DNA of 64,000 bases from Cavia porcellus (Eukaryota; Chordata; Mammalia; Rodentia; Caviidae): NCBI RefSeq assembly GCF_034190915.1, contig NW_026947490.1, forward strand, positions 68,623,494 to 68,687,493, given 5' to 3'. Below are positions 1-13,170 of the stretch, in pieces; the stretch's first letter is position 1; each line of letters opens with the position of its first letter. A model generated the notes under the pieces. It saw only the letters and a program-made list of their open reading frames with translations. It ran no database searches and was not told the DNA's origin. A program made the translations under genes and the position numbers.

Positions 1-469
1 GACGTGGAAAACACACAGAATAAGAGTCCAAACCACGCTGCTGTTTACCGCTTTGCAGCCCTGGACTTTTCACTCGGCGTACCAGCTGGCCCCGTTGAAG
101 CTGCATGTGTCTGGTGCTGCAGCAATCCTAAAGCACCCTGTACCACGTCCACCCTGCTTTAAGACTCGCAGTGAAGTGTCCCGCCGATGGCGTGAGCTGT
201 TCCACTACCATAAAACAAGACTTCGGCTTGGTCATTTTGCCCAACTGTAGGCTAATGGAAGTGTTCTCAGCCAGTTAAGGTAGACCAGCACAACGCAGAA
301 TGTGCAGAGGTGAAGCATGTGGAGTGCATTTGGGGGGATAAATATGGGGATTTAAAGATTTTATAGTCGTACATCTTTGCAGTACACGACGTTTCCGTTC
401 ATCTTGGGGGTAGATGCATGTGCTCAGCATACCCTAATTCTTTTCACTTCCCTTTTTCTCCCCTTCCCC
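1..469. other. Unassigned sequence
   Basis: No gene or repeat recognised. The 65-codon frame at 53-250 has no recognisable features. Confidence 0.5.
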
Positions 470-1248
470 TATCTTGAGAGACCTTTCCCAACGGCAGCTG
501 ATCTATCTCTTTGTTTACTATTACGTTTTTTATTCTGTTTTTAAAATTATTTCTACTTTAGATTTATCATGTAAGAGAAAACATAGGACCTCTAAGCTTG
601 CGTGTCTGATTTCACTTAACATTATGGTCTCAGGTGCATCCATTTTCTTACAAATGCTCATATTTATTTTTCTCCATGGCAGAGTAGTGCTTCTTTATTC
701 TTTTGCCTATTGATGAACAGATAGCTTGCCTTCACAATTTAGTTATTATGAGTTGTGTACTGCAAACAGAGGTATGAATGTGTCAGTGTAATATGATGTC
801 TCTAACTCTTTTGAGAAGAGACCCAGAAGGGGAATAGGTGGGTCACATGCAATTTCTAGTTTTAGGTTTTTGAAGTCTCCATGTTGATTTACATGGAGTT
901 TACATACTACCAACAATGTAGAAGGGTTCCTTCCTCCTGCCCTGCCTCTTCTCCAGCACCTGTTATTATTTGATTTCTTGTTTATAGCCACTCTTTGAAG
1001 TAAAATGGTATCTCAATGTAGTTTTAATTTGTGCTCGCTTCTCTGATAACCAAAGTTGTTGAGCATTTTTCATATATTTATTGATAAGCTGAACTTCTTC
1101 TGAGAACTGTCTGCTCATTTCCACTGCCCATTTTTTGAATTGAGTCTTTTATTTTGGGGCAGTCTGATTTTCTTGAGTTCTTTGTAAATTCTAAATTTTA
1201 GTCCCTTGTCAGAGGAGTAGCTTGCGAAGTTTTTTCCCTTTTCAACTT
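470..1248 (-). mobile_element. Old LINE-1 (L1M-like) 3' fragment
   Basis: The plus strand shows the complement of mammalian L1M 3' sequence in order: TTTCACTTAACATTATGGTC, then TGCATCCATTTTCTTACAAA, CTATTGATGAACAGATAG, AGACCCAGAAGGGGAATAGG, ATGGTATCTCAATGTAGTTT, CATATATTTATTGATAAGC and CCCTTGTCAGAGGAGTAGC. It is diverged and carries no usable frame. Confidence 0.8.
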
Positions 1249-2918
1249 ATGATGGGTTTATAGGACACATAACCCTATCAGATGCTGAGAAACAACTGTA
1301 TTTACAGAGCAGTTATTAGCCCTTTATAGTCTTTGTCAAAGATCAGTAGAGGGATTCCTTGATGATTATTTTCCAGGGAAAGCACATTAGTCAGGTACAA
1401 TGCCAGCAAAAGCAAAAACATGATGTCCAAATGCTACCAGAATAACCATATACACTCCTGTGCACACACACTGTGTGCAATCACACACTCACCCTTGCAC
1501 AGGCACAGTCATGGAATTGTGGCAGGAATTCCATTAACAGGAGCCAGGGATTGCTGAGACTAAGATTAGTCATTAAAATCAGTCTTGAGCTTCTCAAACT
1601 TGATTACCTTCCAATGATTGGTCCCATTTTGGCATTCAGGATAAATACACAGGCCTAAATATTTTGGCCTAAATACACAGGATGTAAAACATTAAAATAT
1701 ACCTGTTACCAAATAGATTTGGGGCACGTGATAAACAAATTATTTAAGTCAAAGATAAAACTCAATTCAAATAAAAGATCTGAAGTTTTCAGTTTTATAA
1801 AAGAAAAAATAGCCAAGACCACACCTAAATATTTCCTGTATAACCTACACATGGATAGCTCACCACCTCTACACAGTTGTGGGTTGTGCAGCTCAACAGA
1901 GTCTGCAGTGTTTCACACATATTTATGTGATGTTTGTTCAGAAATGCTGTTCTTAATGTAAATTTCTGGCCCATCAAAATCTCTTAATAAATACTTTTAT
2001 GAGATTGTCAATGGTAACTGTGATGATAAATTTAATTCTGGTGCAAAGTAGGGAACTCATTCTTTCAAGCCTGGGTACTTCATATGGAGTGGCTAAAGTT
2101 TTCTTCTGAAAGAAAATGATGTGAAGAAGGCCAATGCCAAGTGAGAGATGGCAGAAAATCTGTCTTAGATTGCATTCATGTACTCCAGTCTCCATGAATT
2201 GGAAACCAACACTTGGGGAGGCTTCCAGAATTTCTGCTTCTGCATTCTTGCTCCCTGCTGGTGTGGAGACCCAGCATGGTCCCTATGAATATGTAAGCCA
2301 GTTCAGAAAGTGTTGTGGCCCATGATGGTGCCACAACAAGGCTGTGATGAGCTGTTCAACTACAAGTTCCCTGCTGCCTGGTTACTCACCTCTTGACTTG
2401 ACTTTATGCAGTTACAAATGGGATCTCCAACTGCAGGATGGTCAGAATGACCACATGGTAACTTTTAAAGGAAAAAGGAGATACTACACAAAATACTGGA
2501 TTACAAGGCCAACCAAGACTAATCAGAGAAAATAAGATATATGATCATCCTAGTTATGATCAGATTTACTGTATTATTGGTATTATCATATAACTTTATA
2601 TTGCCTAGAAGTTGTTCCGCACGCACATATACATGTAAACATTTGCACTCCAAATGCCAAATCAGTGATTCTGCTTAGAAGTTTGTCCATAGTTTATTAC
2701 ATTCTAGTAAATAAGCACACCACATATGCAATCCTTCAGCAACAAACATCTCAAAACCATTCCTCAAAGGCAGAGAGGTCACACGGATGCACAACTCACA
2801 ATGCTGGGGAAACACATGTCATACCAGTGCAAACTCATTTCCTGCTGGATCTCTGGTTCTTTGGTGAGTTGGGAATCTGTAGGACACACCATACCAATCC
2901 AGTTGCTTTCCTGTGCTC
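1249..2918. other. Unassigned, AT-rich
   Basis: No coding signal. Short frames only. Probably old, unrecognisable repeat plus single-copy DNA. Confidence 0.5.
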
Positions 2919-3262
2919 TGTTATGCTTTGTGTTAAGATGTACCCCAAAGCCTCATGCAGTCACAGGGATTTCAGAGGTGGTAACTTATTAATTTGTCAT
3001 AGTCTGGCTACAGTTAAAGGGTATGAGGCTACACCCACCCCAGAGCAGGGAGCCTGCATACAATATAAGGACAGAAAGAGTCTTATCCCACCCCCTGCTC
3101 GCTTGCTGTTGCTATCTTGCACTGCCATGAACTGTTGCCTCTCTGCTTCAGAGTCAGCTAATTATTTGGAATGAAACCTCTACAAACTGTGAGCTAAGTA
3201 AATGTTTCCCCCTTTCACTTCAAGTGTCAGGTATTTTGACTCAGTGGTGAGAGAACAGGATA
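2919..3262 (+). mobile_element. MaLR-like solo LTR, copy 1 of a family
   Basis: Starts TGTTATGCTTTGTGTTAAGATGT and continues with CCCCAAAGCCTCATGCAGTC, CTGCCATGAACTGTTGCCTC, GTGAGCTAAGTAAATG and GTGTCAGGTATTTTGACTCA. The overall layout matches ERVL-MaLR LTRs: a 'TATGGTTTGTGTC... CCCCAAA' start, 'GAGCTAAATAAA' near the end, then 'GTATTTTGTCTCAGCA'. The same blocks recur at 22991-23380 and 38351-38753. No internal retroviral sequence adjoins it. Confidence 0.75.
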
Positions 3263-5841
3263 GAATATCCTGTAGGACACCTGCCTGTGGTTTCCTGGGT
3301 GCCTAGACTTTCAAACTACTCTTCCAGAGCATAAGAACTGAGATGCTGGCCCTAGTGAAATAAATAGATATTCTTTGCAGAAATAGATATTCTAAGCAAG
3401 GAGACACTGTTTGAACACACAGAAGATCCTTCCTGGGATTCCCAGGGAGAAGAGAGGAACAGATCTTGAGAAGGACTGAAATTCTATGTGAGCATCATAT
3501 ATGGGTCTTAGAGGAGAAGAGATGTGGGCATTAATGTGAACAGGACCTGCTTCGGACCTGCAGGCCAGGCTGAGCTGGGATGCTGAGGCAGCGCTTGTCC
3601 GATTCCTATCAGGAAGTTCTTGTCAGGCAACACAAAAGGTCCGAGGGGGGTCCGAGGCCAGTGAGGGTGAGCCTTTTAGAGATGGAACACTCAGACTGCA
3701 ACCCCAAACCCACTTACGTATTGCAAAGTGTCAATACTGCAATTCAACCTGAATACTGAGCATTTTGTTTAGAAAAAACAACTGCATTAATGTCTTTTGC
3801 CTTAAAAGCACAGCGACCTGAGTGCCAGGGAGTCTCCATCCGTGGCACAGGCCACATCATTAAGGTGAGACAAGGTACAGTGAAAGGCTGGAGTTTGGAA
3901 AGAGCAACAGGGCAGAAGGGAAAGGAGGGCCCCAGGGTGGAGCGGGCTTCACGGGGAATTTATAAACTTTATTAACTCCTTGGATCCTGAGTCTTTCAGT
4001 TTCCTCCGACCTTCCTTTCTGATTTTGCTCTTTTTTTTTTTTTCCTGATCACAGATATTTTTTGGTTGAATAAATCACTGTTTTAGGATTACTTGGAAAG
4101 ATCATTGAACATGATGTACCTAGTTAACTTTAATTTGTCTTTTTCTGTTTCTTCCTATAAAACTCGGGCTTTGTCTCTAGTCAGATTCAGCTGAATTTAA
4201 ATTCCGGCTCCCCAGTCTCACAGGCTGAGAGAATACTCCAAGTTTCTGTCCCGTGTGCATTGTGAGGAGAGCTCTAACACCTGCCTAGTGAGGGTGAGGC
4301 AGGTTTAAATGAGATACTTACCTGACAGACTTGGCAAATGTTCTCGTTTATCCTTTAAATGCCTAATAAATGGTAGTTATTATATTTGCTATTACATTTA
4401 AGCTCTTTGTTTCTATCTTTTCATGCTTTCTATTCTCTTAAAATTAACTTAAAATTATTTCCTTTTCTTTTGCAAAAGCAATTTAATTCTATTTTACTTG
4501 TTTATTGTAAAGGGTTTTCTATTGATTTTAATTTTCTCTTATGTTTCTGTTTCATTTTTAAAACTTTGTTTCCTATCATTTAAATGCTCATTTATTTTTT
4601 ATTGTTTTTCATAATGTGCATTAGACTTTTAATTTTCTTACTTTAAATATTTCCCTGTTATATGTTTTCAAATTCATCTTATCTCCTTATAATGTTTGGT
4701 TTCAACCTTCACCGTTCATTCCTTTTCATTCCGGTAGAAGGGAAAACATCAGCTTTGATATAGAAATACATCTTGCAGTTTACGCCTTCCAAAGGCGGAC
4801 ACTAATTATTCCTGTTTACAGAGCTAATAGTAAATCAGCCTCACTTCTAAACGGGAGGAGAGCTACAGAGAGGGATTCAGGGAAGAGATGCTGAAGAGCA
4901 GCAGTGACTGGGACTGACAGGGAGGGACTCTACCGTGCTGGGCACCAAGCCTGATATCTCACGCCACAAAGAGAGAACTCCAGTTGAGAGATGCATGGTG
5001 GACATAAAGTTGGAGCTAACTGAGGTGCATGGGATGAGGACAGTTTCCTGATCTGATACTTCAGAGAGCCTGTACTCTGCTTCTGTCTGATGGGGAGACA
5101 TCTATGCTTGCCATGCCCTCCTCCTCGTCTGACCAGTTTTGGAAAGCAAGGTTCTCCCTCGGCATCGTCATGGCACCACGGTGTGAGACACTGAAAAGCA
5201 AGATACTGCAGGACACCAGTGTGGCGGGAGAGAATCACAGCTAAGGGAAGCAGAGACCCGTAGGCTCCTTATTTCTAAGTGAGAAACTGTCCTCATCCCA
5301 ACAATTCCACTGACATGGAGAAACATGGACAGATTTTCTGCACTCTTCTACACTGGACTTTCTGGGTGAATATTATAAAAATAATACTATAAATTATGGG
5401 CCCTGTAGTAAATCTATTCCCTTGAAAACCCTGACTACAACAGAACCATTAGGAGCCTTTTGCAGAGATCCCTTTTTCTCCATAAAGTTGCAATTTGTTT
5501 ATTTCTCTCTGAACACATCATAGAAGTTGTCATACTTGATCAGCACTGGGAGAGAGAGAGGAAGGCGTTACACTCATGTCTGTGCAGCTGGAACAAGCAG
5601 GGAAATTGGGAAGATGAAGCAGAAAGCTTTCCACCAAGACAACCCAGCTGGTGGAAATCAAGCCTATTGAGCACGAGAGCTCTGAGCTACCAAAATAACC
5701 GCTGGAGCCAGGAAGGGGTGGGATGAGCACCCCAAGGGAGCACATCAAGTAGTTGCATTTCAGACTCCTTGTTGGTGTCCCCACCCTGAGGTAACCACCC
5801 CCACTCAACCCTCTTTCCCAAAATTATGCTGGTTCATTCTT
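3263..5841. other. Unassigned; AT-rich 4020-4720
   Basis: No exon-like frame. 4020-4720 is strongly AT-rich with a T-run at 4031-4042. 4740-5820 is more GC-balanced, with overlapping short frames on both strands but no recognisable protein. Confidence 0.5.
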
Positions 5842-5932
5842 TTCTTTTCTTTTTTTTATATGGGGAAATCAAACCTAAGGCCTCTCACATGCTAGGCGAA
5901 TGTTCTACCACTGAGCTACACCACCGCTGTCA
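5842..5932 (-). mobile_element. ID-family SINE (tRNA-derived)
   Basis: On the minus strand it reads GTAGCTCAGTGGTAGAACAT, then GCCTAGCATGTGAG, GGTTTGATTTCCCC, and an A-rich tail (T-rich on plus at 5839-5858). These are the A box, anticodon-arm and B-box regions of ID elements. Confidence 0.85.
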
Positions 5933-6328
5933 TTCATTTATGAGTAAAGGATAACTCGACTTTTCTGAGAGAACACAGGTCAAAATTTTACCTAAAACAA
6001 GGAGATCTGAATTTTTGATAGTGTTAGTTATCAAAACAGAAAAAGGTTTATATTTTCATCATCTCTTACTGTCCACCACAATAGACAGGTGATTTTGTAA
6101 ATTAACATTAGTTATAATAAATTAAAATTTAAAATTCAGTTGCTTGGCTTCATTTCTCACACATCAATTTTCAGCAGCCGCTTGAGGCTGATGGTCACTC
6201 CATTAATCAGCGATGTATGGTTTCTGCCAGGCCCTGAAATGGTCACAGAACACAGCATGCAGTGTACACATTTATTTGTATTCCCGTGAGTTTTCTGACA
6301 CACTGAGAATATGCCTCCCGAGTGACCT

Positions 6329-6458
6329 GATTTTTTTATAAGACAGGGTCTGTTACAATGCATTGAGTAGTCTCGAACTCCTGGACTCAAGGGGTCCTGC
6401 TGTCCCTGCTTGTTGACTGCTAGGATGACAATCGTGTGTCCAGGTTTGACATTCCTAT
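6329..6458 (-). mobile_element. B1-type SINE (7SL-derived), diverged
   Basis: The plus strand shows the complement of a B1/Alu monomer: AAGACAGGGTCTGTTACAAT, CTCGAACTCCTGGACTCAAG, and GACTGCTAGGATGACAATCG where the 'TGGGATTACAGG' complement sits. A T-run at 6331-6338 corresponds to its A tail. Confidence 0.8.
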
Positions 6459-8058
6459 GAACGCAGATGACAACAGCAATTCCCCAGAGCCAAGGCAACT
6501 GGTTATTTGCAGACTGAGTTCAGTCTTGCAGGGTAGTAGGCCCGTGTTTGCTTTAGGCTGCAAAAGGAGCTTTCTCATCCTGCTCCTCAGTGTGGCTTCC
6601 TAAGATCGGCTCCTCATCACTTCTCGTATTTCACAGGCTAGGGCGTTGATTCATAATCTTAGCATTTCCAGAACTTTCTGGGTCCAGTGCACATGCAGGT
6701 CCCCATTCCTCTGGAAAAAGCCTACCCTCCTGGTACAAGCCCCCGCTGCCGCACTGATGCCTGCAGTCGGAGGGCTCACACTTCTAATCTTAAGTGCGAC
6801 AAAGACAATGCCAAGGATAAGGGGGTGAGGGTAAATGGAGAATCTTGGGGGCGGCCAAGTCCCCTACTGGGTTATGCAGGAAATGGGAGGTGCCTCGATG
6901 GTCTGGACTGTTCGGATCTGCTGTGTGCTTATTAAATGAGAACAACGAGAAAGCCTGAAACTTGTCACTTCCTGAGGCTCATTTCTCCCTGTGATTTACT
7001 GCATATTTTGGGGCAGGCAGATTCAGAGGCACTGGCTCTCTGCCTGTTTCCCCAGGTCTAGTCCCCTTGTCCAATTGATACGTGGCACATCCAGTTGCTA
7101 CTGACACAAACCGCTCAATGAACTGGTTGCAAGGCTACTTCCAAAGCTCAACATACCAAGTAACATAACTGACTTCCGTATAGCCATGAGAACTCAGCAG
7201 GCTCGTGTAACCTTCTCATGTTTGCCTTACCATCTCAGCGACAAACTGACAACAGCCAACACTTACACTGGGAGAGAAATTTAATTTAAAAAAGAACCTA
7301 CTGCCTATAGGTTTACAAAGGACTATTGCAGCTGTTTGCTCCATCCCAGAAGCCTGTGTTTTGAATTTTAATACATATTTATCTGCTCCCTTGGTCCTTT
7401 CAGTCTTTATTTCTTTCCACTCTTTCTTATTGGTAGACCCAAGTGACTCATACTGATTAGCTACTTCAAAGCCAAATCTTTAAAAGAGGAGATAAAGTAT
7501 TTTCTTATTGAATAAAATACATAGGTAAGATCAACAGATTCACGTCAACAGGCAAAAATGCAAAGTGGCACATAAACTCTGGGAAGGCTGTTCATCTTGA
7601 CCAGGCAGTGGCTTCAAAATCATTCATAACATTTCCAGGGAGTCAGCCTGTGGAGATTTATGCATAAGGATGGTCTTCCCAGTAACCACTTATCTTGCAA
7701 GAAAACTAGAGAAGACTTTCAAAGCTCCAAAGAGGGCAGAGCTTAGGTAAACAATATTCCCTGGTTGTGATAAAACCACCAAAGGTCCTGCTTCCAAAGA
7801 ACAGCCAACAGTATAAAAGATGCCCATGTATGTTGAGCGTCAAAAGCATAGTGTAAATCTGCATATAAAATGTGATCTCAGCTCAGGTCTGGTCCTTCCG
7901 ACTACATAACGCTGTTAACTCTTCCTCCACTCCCACCTCCCTTTAGATGCTGTATGGGAGTTAGTGAAATAAGCCTGGTCAGTCACTTAGCACAATGCTA
8001 AACAGTGATAGGAGAGTCACAAATGCCAGCCACTGTCTGATGCAAGAGCGTGCGTGTG
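6459..8058. other. Unassigned single-copy-like DNA
   Basis: Nothing recognised apart from short frames. Composition is even. Confidence 0.5.
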
Positions 8059-8141
8059 CACGCACACACACACACACCCATATACACATGCACACACACA
8101 CACTCATACACACACATATACACACATGCACACACACACGA
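8059..8141. repeat. (CA)n-rich microsatellite
   Basis: Alternating CA repeats interrupted by CATA and CATG units. Short frames on both strands here are artefacts of the repeat. Confidence 0.95.
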
Positions 8142-8421
8142 AGTGGAGGGGAGTAATTAAAGACAAGAGGAAGCAATGCGTAATGTATCAGGGTACAGTG
8201 ACTTTACTGGTGATTTTTATTTCTTTCTTTTATGCATTCCTTATAAATACTCTTTGAATTTATAATGTTATCCCTAATAAAACAATCTGAAATCCAAAAT
8301 TCTCCAAATTCCAAAAATTTTGAGTGTAGCTTGATGTCACAAGTGGAAAATTCCATATTTAACCTTCTAGAACTGATGACTGGCCGGTCAAAAGACAAGC
8401 ATAATATAAAGTTACACATAG

Positions 8422-8510
8422 AGGGCTGGGGATGTAGCTCAATGGCCCAAGCACCTGTGTGGAAAACACGAGGTACTGAGTTTGATTCCTAGTACCACAA
8501 TAAATAAATA
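8422..8510 (+). mobile_element. ID SINE with near-perfect target-site duplication
   Basis: Body contains GGGCTGGGGATGTAGCTCAA and GAGTTTGATTCCTAGTACC, followed by an ATAAATAAATA tail. AAAGTTACACATAG at 8408-8421 recurs as AAAGTTACCCATAG at 8511-8524 (one mismatch), so both edges of the insertion are well set. Confidence 0.92.
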
Positions 8511-8524
8511 AAAGTTACCCATAG

Positions 8525-9589
8525 GCTACGTGGATAGGTGATATATATACACACATATGAAACATAAATCAATTTTGTGTTTAGGAACTTGGATCTCCTC
8601 CTAAGCCATCTCATTATGTATAAAGGTTGACCAAAATATGCAATAAATATTTAAATTTTTAAAAATGTACTGCAATGAAAGACACATCGCCATTAATCCT
8701 TCTCGGAACACTTTTCCTAGCTTTGTCACACTGATCCCACATTCTTGCCAGTTCTGAAGCAGTGCTGGAAGTCCTCTTTCATGAGTCTTTATAAAGTGTG
8801 ATAGAAATACAGTGGATGCTACTGAGTTGGACCGTCCAGCAGGCAGGCCAGGTCATAAAAACACCACAGCGTGCCCTCATCCACCTTATTCACTGGATCT
8901 TCCCCAAACTAAAAATAACAATGAAAAAAATAAATTTTTAATTGACTCATGACATCAAGGCAGTTGTGACAGCATAACAAAATACATTCGTGAAAGAGGA
9001 GTTTCAGGACTGCTTCGGAGAATGGCAAGAATGTGAAATAAGTGTGTTTGAAGTCGGGGTATATTCTAAAGGGAGTGAATAGCAATGTGTCTTTTATGAT
9101 AATTTTTAAAAGACTATATATTTACTATGCTTTTTATCATACCTTGTATATGAAAGTATTCCAAAATCAAAAACAACCACAATAACAAACAAACAAACCC
9201 CCCTGAAGTTTCAAACAACATGGGATTTGGATCAGGAGTACTCAAGACAGTATATACTTCACTTTAATGTAATGGAACAAAACCATCACTCTCATTCTAC
9301 TTGCTGTGCCGAAATCCAGAGCCCAGGTTCGGTTCAGGTTGTGAGGGGCAAGCTGTGGTCAAGCTGCCCACTGCTCCATGGTGCCCAGGTCCCAAGGAAG
9401 GGATGTCACATCTACGGTAGAGAACTTCATCCACACACTTGCCCTCTCACTGTCACACTCAGCTTTCGCTGAGGACACTGGGCAGAAGGAAGGTATGAAG
9501 CCATTTACTACTCGGTCCCAAGAGGCTGATGGGCTGCAGCCCGTTGCTGTGGTGAGGAAGGACCATTCCCAGGAGCCCAGGGGATCTAG
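8525..9589. other. Unassigned
   Basis: A-rich around 8900-9210 with an ACAAACAAACAAA run near 9185. No gene seen. Overlapping short frames at 9227-9668 have no recognisable features. Confidence 0.5.
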
Positions 9590-9665
9590 CTGCATGGACA
9601 CCTCCATTTCGTGTTCCTGTCATTTTAAACCACCCCATTTGTGGTAATTGGTTACAATCTGCTAT
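9590..9665 (+). mobile_element. LTR 3'-end fragment (MLT/MaLR-like)
   Basis: CATTTTAAACCACCCCATTT followed by GTGGTAATTGGTTACAATC resembles the 'TTTTAAGCCACCCAGTTTGTGGTAATTTGTTACAGCAG' ending of MaLR LTRs. Only this short end is recognisable. Confidence 0.5.
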
Positions 9666-9667
9666 CA

Positions 9668-9965
9668 TCTCAATGTTTGTGTCTCTCAGAAATGGCTATG
9701 TTGAAATCCCACAGGTCAAAGTGACAATTTTAGGAGGGAGAGCCATTCAGAGGTGGGTAGGTGATCAGAAATCTTTTGGTTCTTCCGCTACGTGAGGATG
9801 CAGCCAGATGTCACCAACGAGCCAGGGAATGAACCCTCACCAGACACTGCATCTGCTGGTCCTTGATCTTGGGCTTCCAAGCTTATAGAATGTAAGAAAT
9901 AAATTTCTTCTGTCTGTCAGTTACCCAGATGCATGGACAGACCACTCTAGCAGATGAAATATATA
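9668..9965 (+). mobile_element. ERVL-MaLR LTR, diverged
   Basis: Recognisable blocks in order: ATGTTGAAATCCCACAGG, GGAGGGAGAGCCATTCAGAG, CTACGTGAGGATGCAGCCAG, CCCTCACCAGACACTGCATC, CTTGATCTTGGGCTTCCAAG, GTAAGAAATAAATTTCTTCT. This is the standard MST/MLT layout. Confidence 0.75.
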
Positions 9966-10250
9966 ACCCTTAAATTCTAGGCATCCTGGAATCCAGCCCT
10001 GAAGGCATTTAGGACAGCCTGCTGTGCCTGTCTTTACTCTGTTCAAATGCTCGCCCTTACCTGTCATTTACTGAACACCCACCATGCTCCTGGGTTGCTG
10101 TGCACTCAGGTTTGGTCTTCTACAGAGAAATGTAAGTGGAGTATTTAGTTTAGAAGAAGTGGGCCCCTGTTCTTCCTGCCAACACTTCCTGGTAGATCAG
10201 TATTCGTCAAATGAATTAATTGATGGTGTTTGAGAATATAATATTAACAA

Positions 10251-10477
10251 TTAATTTTTACTGGGAGCATACATCATACTGAATCTGTCCTTACAACAAG
10301 CCAGTGAGAAGGTACTCTCACTACCCCCAGGAGCCAGGTTAGAAAAACAAAGTGTGGAGACAGAGGTTAGGTAACTTGCTCAAGGCTCCAGGGTCACTGG
10401 GGAAAACATCCAGGATTCAAACTCCTGTTTCCCGCTTTGGGAGCCTATGCTTTTCACTACCATCTTCTACACTAATT
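10251..10477 (+). mobile_element. MIR SINE
   Basis: Matches the MIR core and 3' part: CCTTACAACAAGCCAGTGAG, AGAGGTTAGGTAACTTGCTC, AAGGCTCCAGGGTCACTGG, AGGATTCAAACTCCTG, and CTATGCTTTTCACTACCAT. CATTTACTGAACACCCACCATG at 10064-10085 may be a detached 5' piece. Confidence 0.75.
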
Positions 10478-10506
10478 CCTTAAATGATCAGTCTCCATCA
10501 GAAATC

Positions 10507-10655
10507 AACAGTAGGTGCATTTCTGTAACCCCAGCTATTTGGGAGGATGAAGCAGGAAGATGCTGCATTTGAGCTCAGCCTGGACGACTTAATAAGGACC
10601 TGAGTCACAATAGGAAAGAAGGGCTGCGGATACAGCTGCGTGTGCAGGAGAAAAG
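10507..10655 (+). mobile_element. B1-dID-like composite SINE
   Basis: The B1 half includes TTCTGTAACCCCAGCTATTT, GGGAGGATGAAGCAGGAAGA and GAGCTCAGCCTGGACGACTT. It is followed by an ID-like half (GGGCTGCGGATACAGCTGCG). Composite B1+ID SINEs occur in several non-murid rodent lineages. Confidence 0.7.
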
Positions 10656-10879
10656 GGTCTGAGGGCAACGGCCTCACTAGGCTTTCCAGCAAATCTGACT
10701 AAAAGAGTTAAAACTTTTCTGGAGAAAGCAATTAACAAGGGAAGAGAAGAGGCAGCGGGCAGAGCAGAGGGGAAGCCAGGAGCTTGAAAGCACAGGAGCT
10801 GCCCCTCACTCACCTCCAATAAATACACAAGGGACAGGAGACAGCCACTAAAAAGAAAACTCTTGTTTAGTGTATAAAC

Positions 10880-10917
10880 ACACACACACACGCACACACA
10901 TGTACACACGCACACAT
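10880..10917. repeat. (CA)n microsatellite
   Basis: Imperfect CA repeat with CG and TG interruptions. Confidence 0.9.
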
Positions 10918-11357
10918 TCCCACTCTAGGTCACTATATTACTGCACTAGATATATGCACATCCACTTACTAACTTGACCTTGTCTGTAAAGTTCCTCCTA
11001 ATTGACCTATAAATTCCACACATAAGGACGAGGCCCTGGCCAGGACGAGTGGGCCTACCTGGGAATGTGCACAGAGACGATGGCACCAGCTTAGAGTCCT
11101 GAGGCCTGAGATCCATCTAGGACAGTCCAGAGAGCTGATCACACTGTGACAAGTCCCAGGTTCTGACCTTGGAGGGAGCATCTCTACTACTTGATGTAAG
11201 AAAGCTGAGGACAAAGGCCCAGGGGTATGCAGGTCCAGGTCCCCCTATCTCACTGCTGTCCTTTGCCGTTTTCACTCTTTTTAAAACAAGTACAGTGCTT
11301 TCCCTTTTAAATTTTGTTCCTTTAATTCTCTGCTGGTTCTAGATTTACAACCTTGTT

Positions 11358-11450
11358 CAGCTTCAGAGCAGCGGTGTGGTTGCACACACCCCAGAAACAA
11401 TAAGTGAGTTTGAACCTCAGTACACAAAAACAAACAGACACACAAACACA
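11358..11450 (+). mobile_element. Degraded ID-like SINE
   Basis: GAGTTTGAACCTCAGTACAC resembles an ID B-box region and is followed by a CAAAAACAAACAGACAC tail. The A-box half is poorly preserved. Confidence 0.35.
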
Positions 11451-12854
11451 ACTGCAGGACAAGGAAACAGAGCTCCAAATACTCGTAGGGGCTGTGATGG
11501 GATCAAATCCAATTGTGTATGTTATGTGTAAAAAGCCAGTTATTGTTTCCCTTAAACCTCCATTTCCTCTCCTGCTGTGCTTCAATCTTAGGAGGCAAAG
11601 GCTTTACTTTACTTGCCTTGAGTCCTTGTGCAAATTTAACCCCTGTTCCCAACAAAGTAAATGACACCTGAGTGCTGCCACAATCCAGGCTGGATCCTAA
11701 AGAATGAGAGTTCCAAAGACCTCGAAGTAGTTGGAGGCTGGTGATTTAACAGTTAAGGGAAAATCTTAAGAATGGTTCTAATGAAATGATTTTTTAAAAC
11801 TGTCACATATTAGAACACATTATGAAACAGTTTCCTAATGGATGTGATAGAGGATCTTCCCTGAGAGAGATTTCGAGCTGAAGGGCTTAAAAAGCCAGCT
11901 TGAGCTCACTGAAGCCTGAGGCTAAGGAGCCAGGCTGTGGGGTTTGTATCATCTCTCTCTGGTGGATAACAGTGCGATACAGTGAAGCTGTGTGGAGCCC
12001 CAAAATAATGTCTATCATGTGAATAGACATCCATTTCCAAGTTTCCAAAAATCATTCTTTGTTTGAGTGGAAAAATGAATGCCCTGGGTTAGCTCCAGAT
12101 TGACACTCATCTCCTGGCAGGAAGAAGGTGGGCCTTCGCTCCACACCCACACCTCACCTGTGGGTTTCCCAACAAGTGGCTGCTCTTTGTGGTGGTGACA
12201 TGCTCGTGGGGCACCAAGGCATCTGTATTAACAGAGCCAGGAGAAAGGGGCTGGGGATTATTAACTATAAGAGATGGCACACCATTACCTCGTTTGCCTC
12301 TCTGCACTTTTGCTTCTATAGTGAGACGAAGAACATCTCCAGCTGTCCCTTGACCCATCCACATGACTGCCACCCCACTGCCTTATCAGAGAAAGGAGCT
12401 GTGTCGCGTTTGCTCTGAGTGGCTCGAATCCCCTGATCCTATTTCATCCTTAATGGAAAAACAGATCTATACTCCTGATACTGAAAATCATTTAGTGCCT
12501 GGGATGCCAGTCACTAGCTCAGCTCTGCTGCTGCCCATGCTGGATACTCTGGACTAAGTCTTTGCAACCAAAACTGTGCTCAGGGAAGGGGAGAGCCAGG
12601 GGAGCAGCAGTACCACAGCACATCTGCATTTTAGAATCTCTATGCACATCACCCTTGATAGGGTGTCGTCTGCCTTAGACAGTGGTCATCAGGGTCTGCT
12701 GGACTGGCTCCCACTGGAGATGCTCAGGTCAAACTGCACAGCTCCCCTCAGCAACCCTGAATGTGGCTCTTTGAGACTCACTCAACTTGCATGTCTGGGC
12801 ACCATGGTCCACAGAATGTTAAAGCTTGAGTGAGTTAACACCGTGTCTACTTTG
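11451..12854. other. Unassigned
   Basis: Overlapping 64-96 codon frames on both strands at 12107-12833 with no known protein. No splice-site-bounded exon was convincing. Confidence 0.5.
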
Positions 12855-12990
12855 GCTCTTTTGCATGCAAGTGAATGATTTTAGGCAAATTGCTTAACCT
12901 TCCTGAACCTCCATGTTCTCAGAGGAAACTAGAAGAATGGGGGAGGTGTCTCTGAAGCACCTGTGAGCTCCAAGATCCTGTAACCTGTCT
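12855..12990 (+). mobile_element. MIR SINE fragment
   Basis: TTTTAGGCAAATTGCTTAAC, CTTCCTGAACCTCCATGTTC and TCAGAGGAAACTAGAAGAAT match the MIR core 'GGCAAGTCACTTAACCTCTCTGAGCCTCAGTTTCCTC'. Confidence 0.65.
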
Positions 12991-13170
12991 CATTGGAACC
13001 CAAAATATTTATGTTACTGCGTAATATACACTATCTTATGCAGCATTATTATTTTCATATGTATATAATTTTCTAACAATTGTGAGTCTCTTTTAGGAAA
13101 AGTTCTAAACCTTCAACTGATTTGTCTTTGTTTTAGGATGTTCAGAGGGCCCCTGTCCGCTGATAATCTT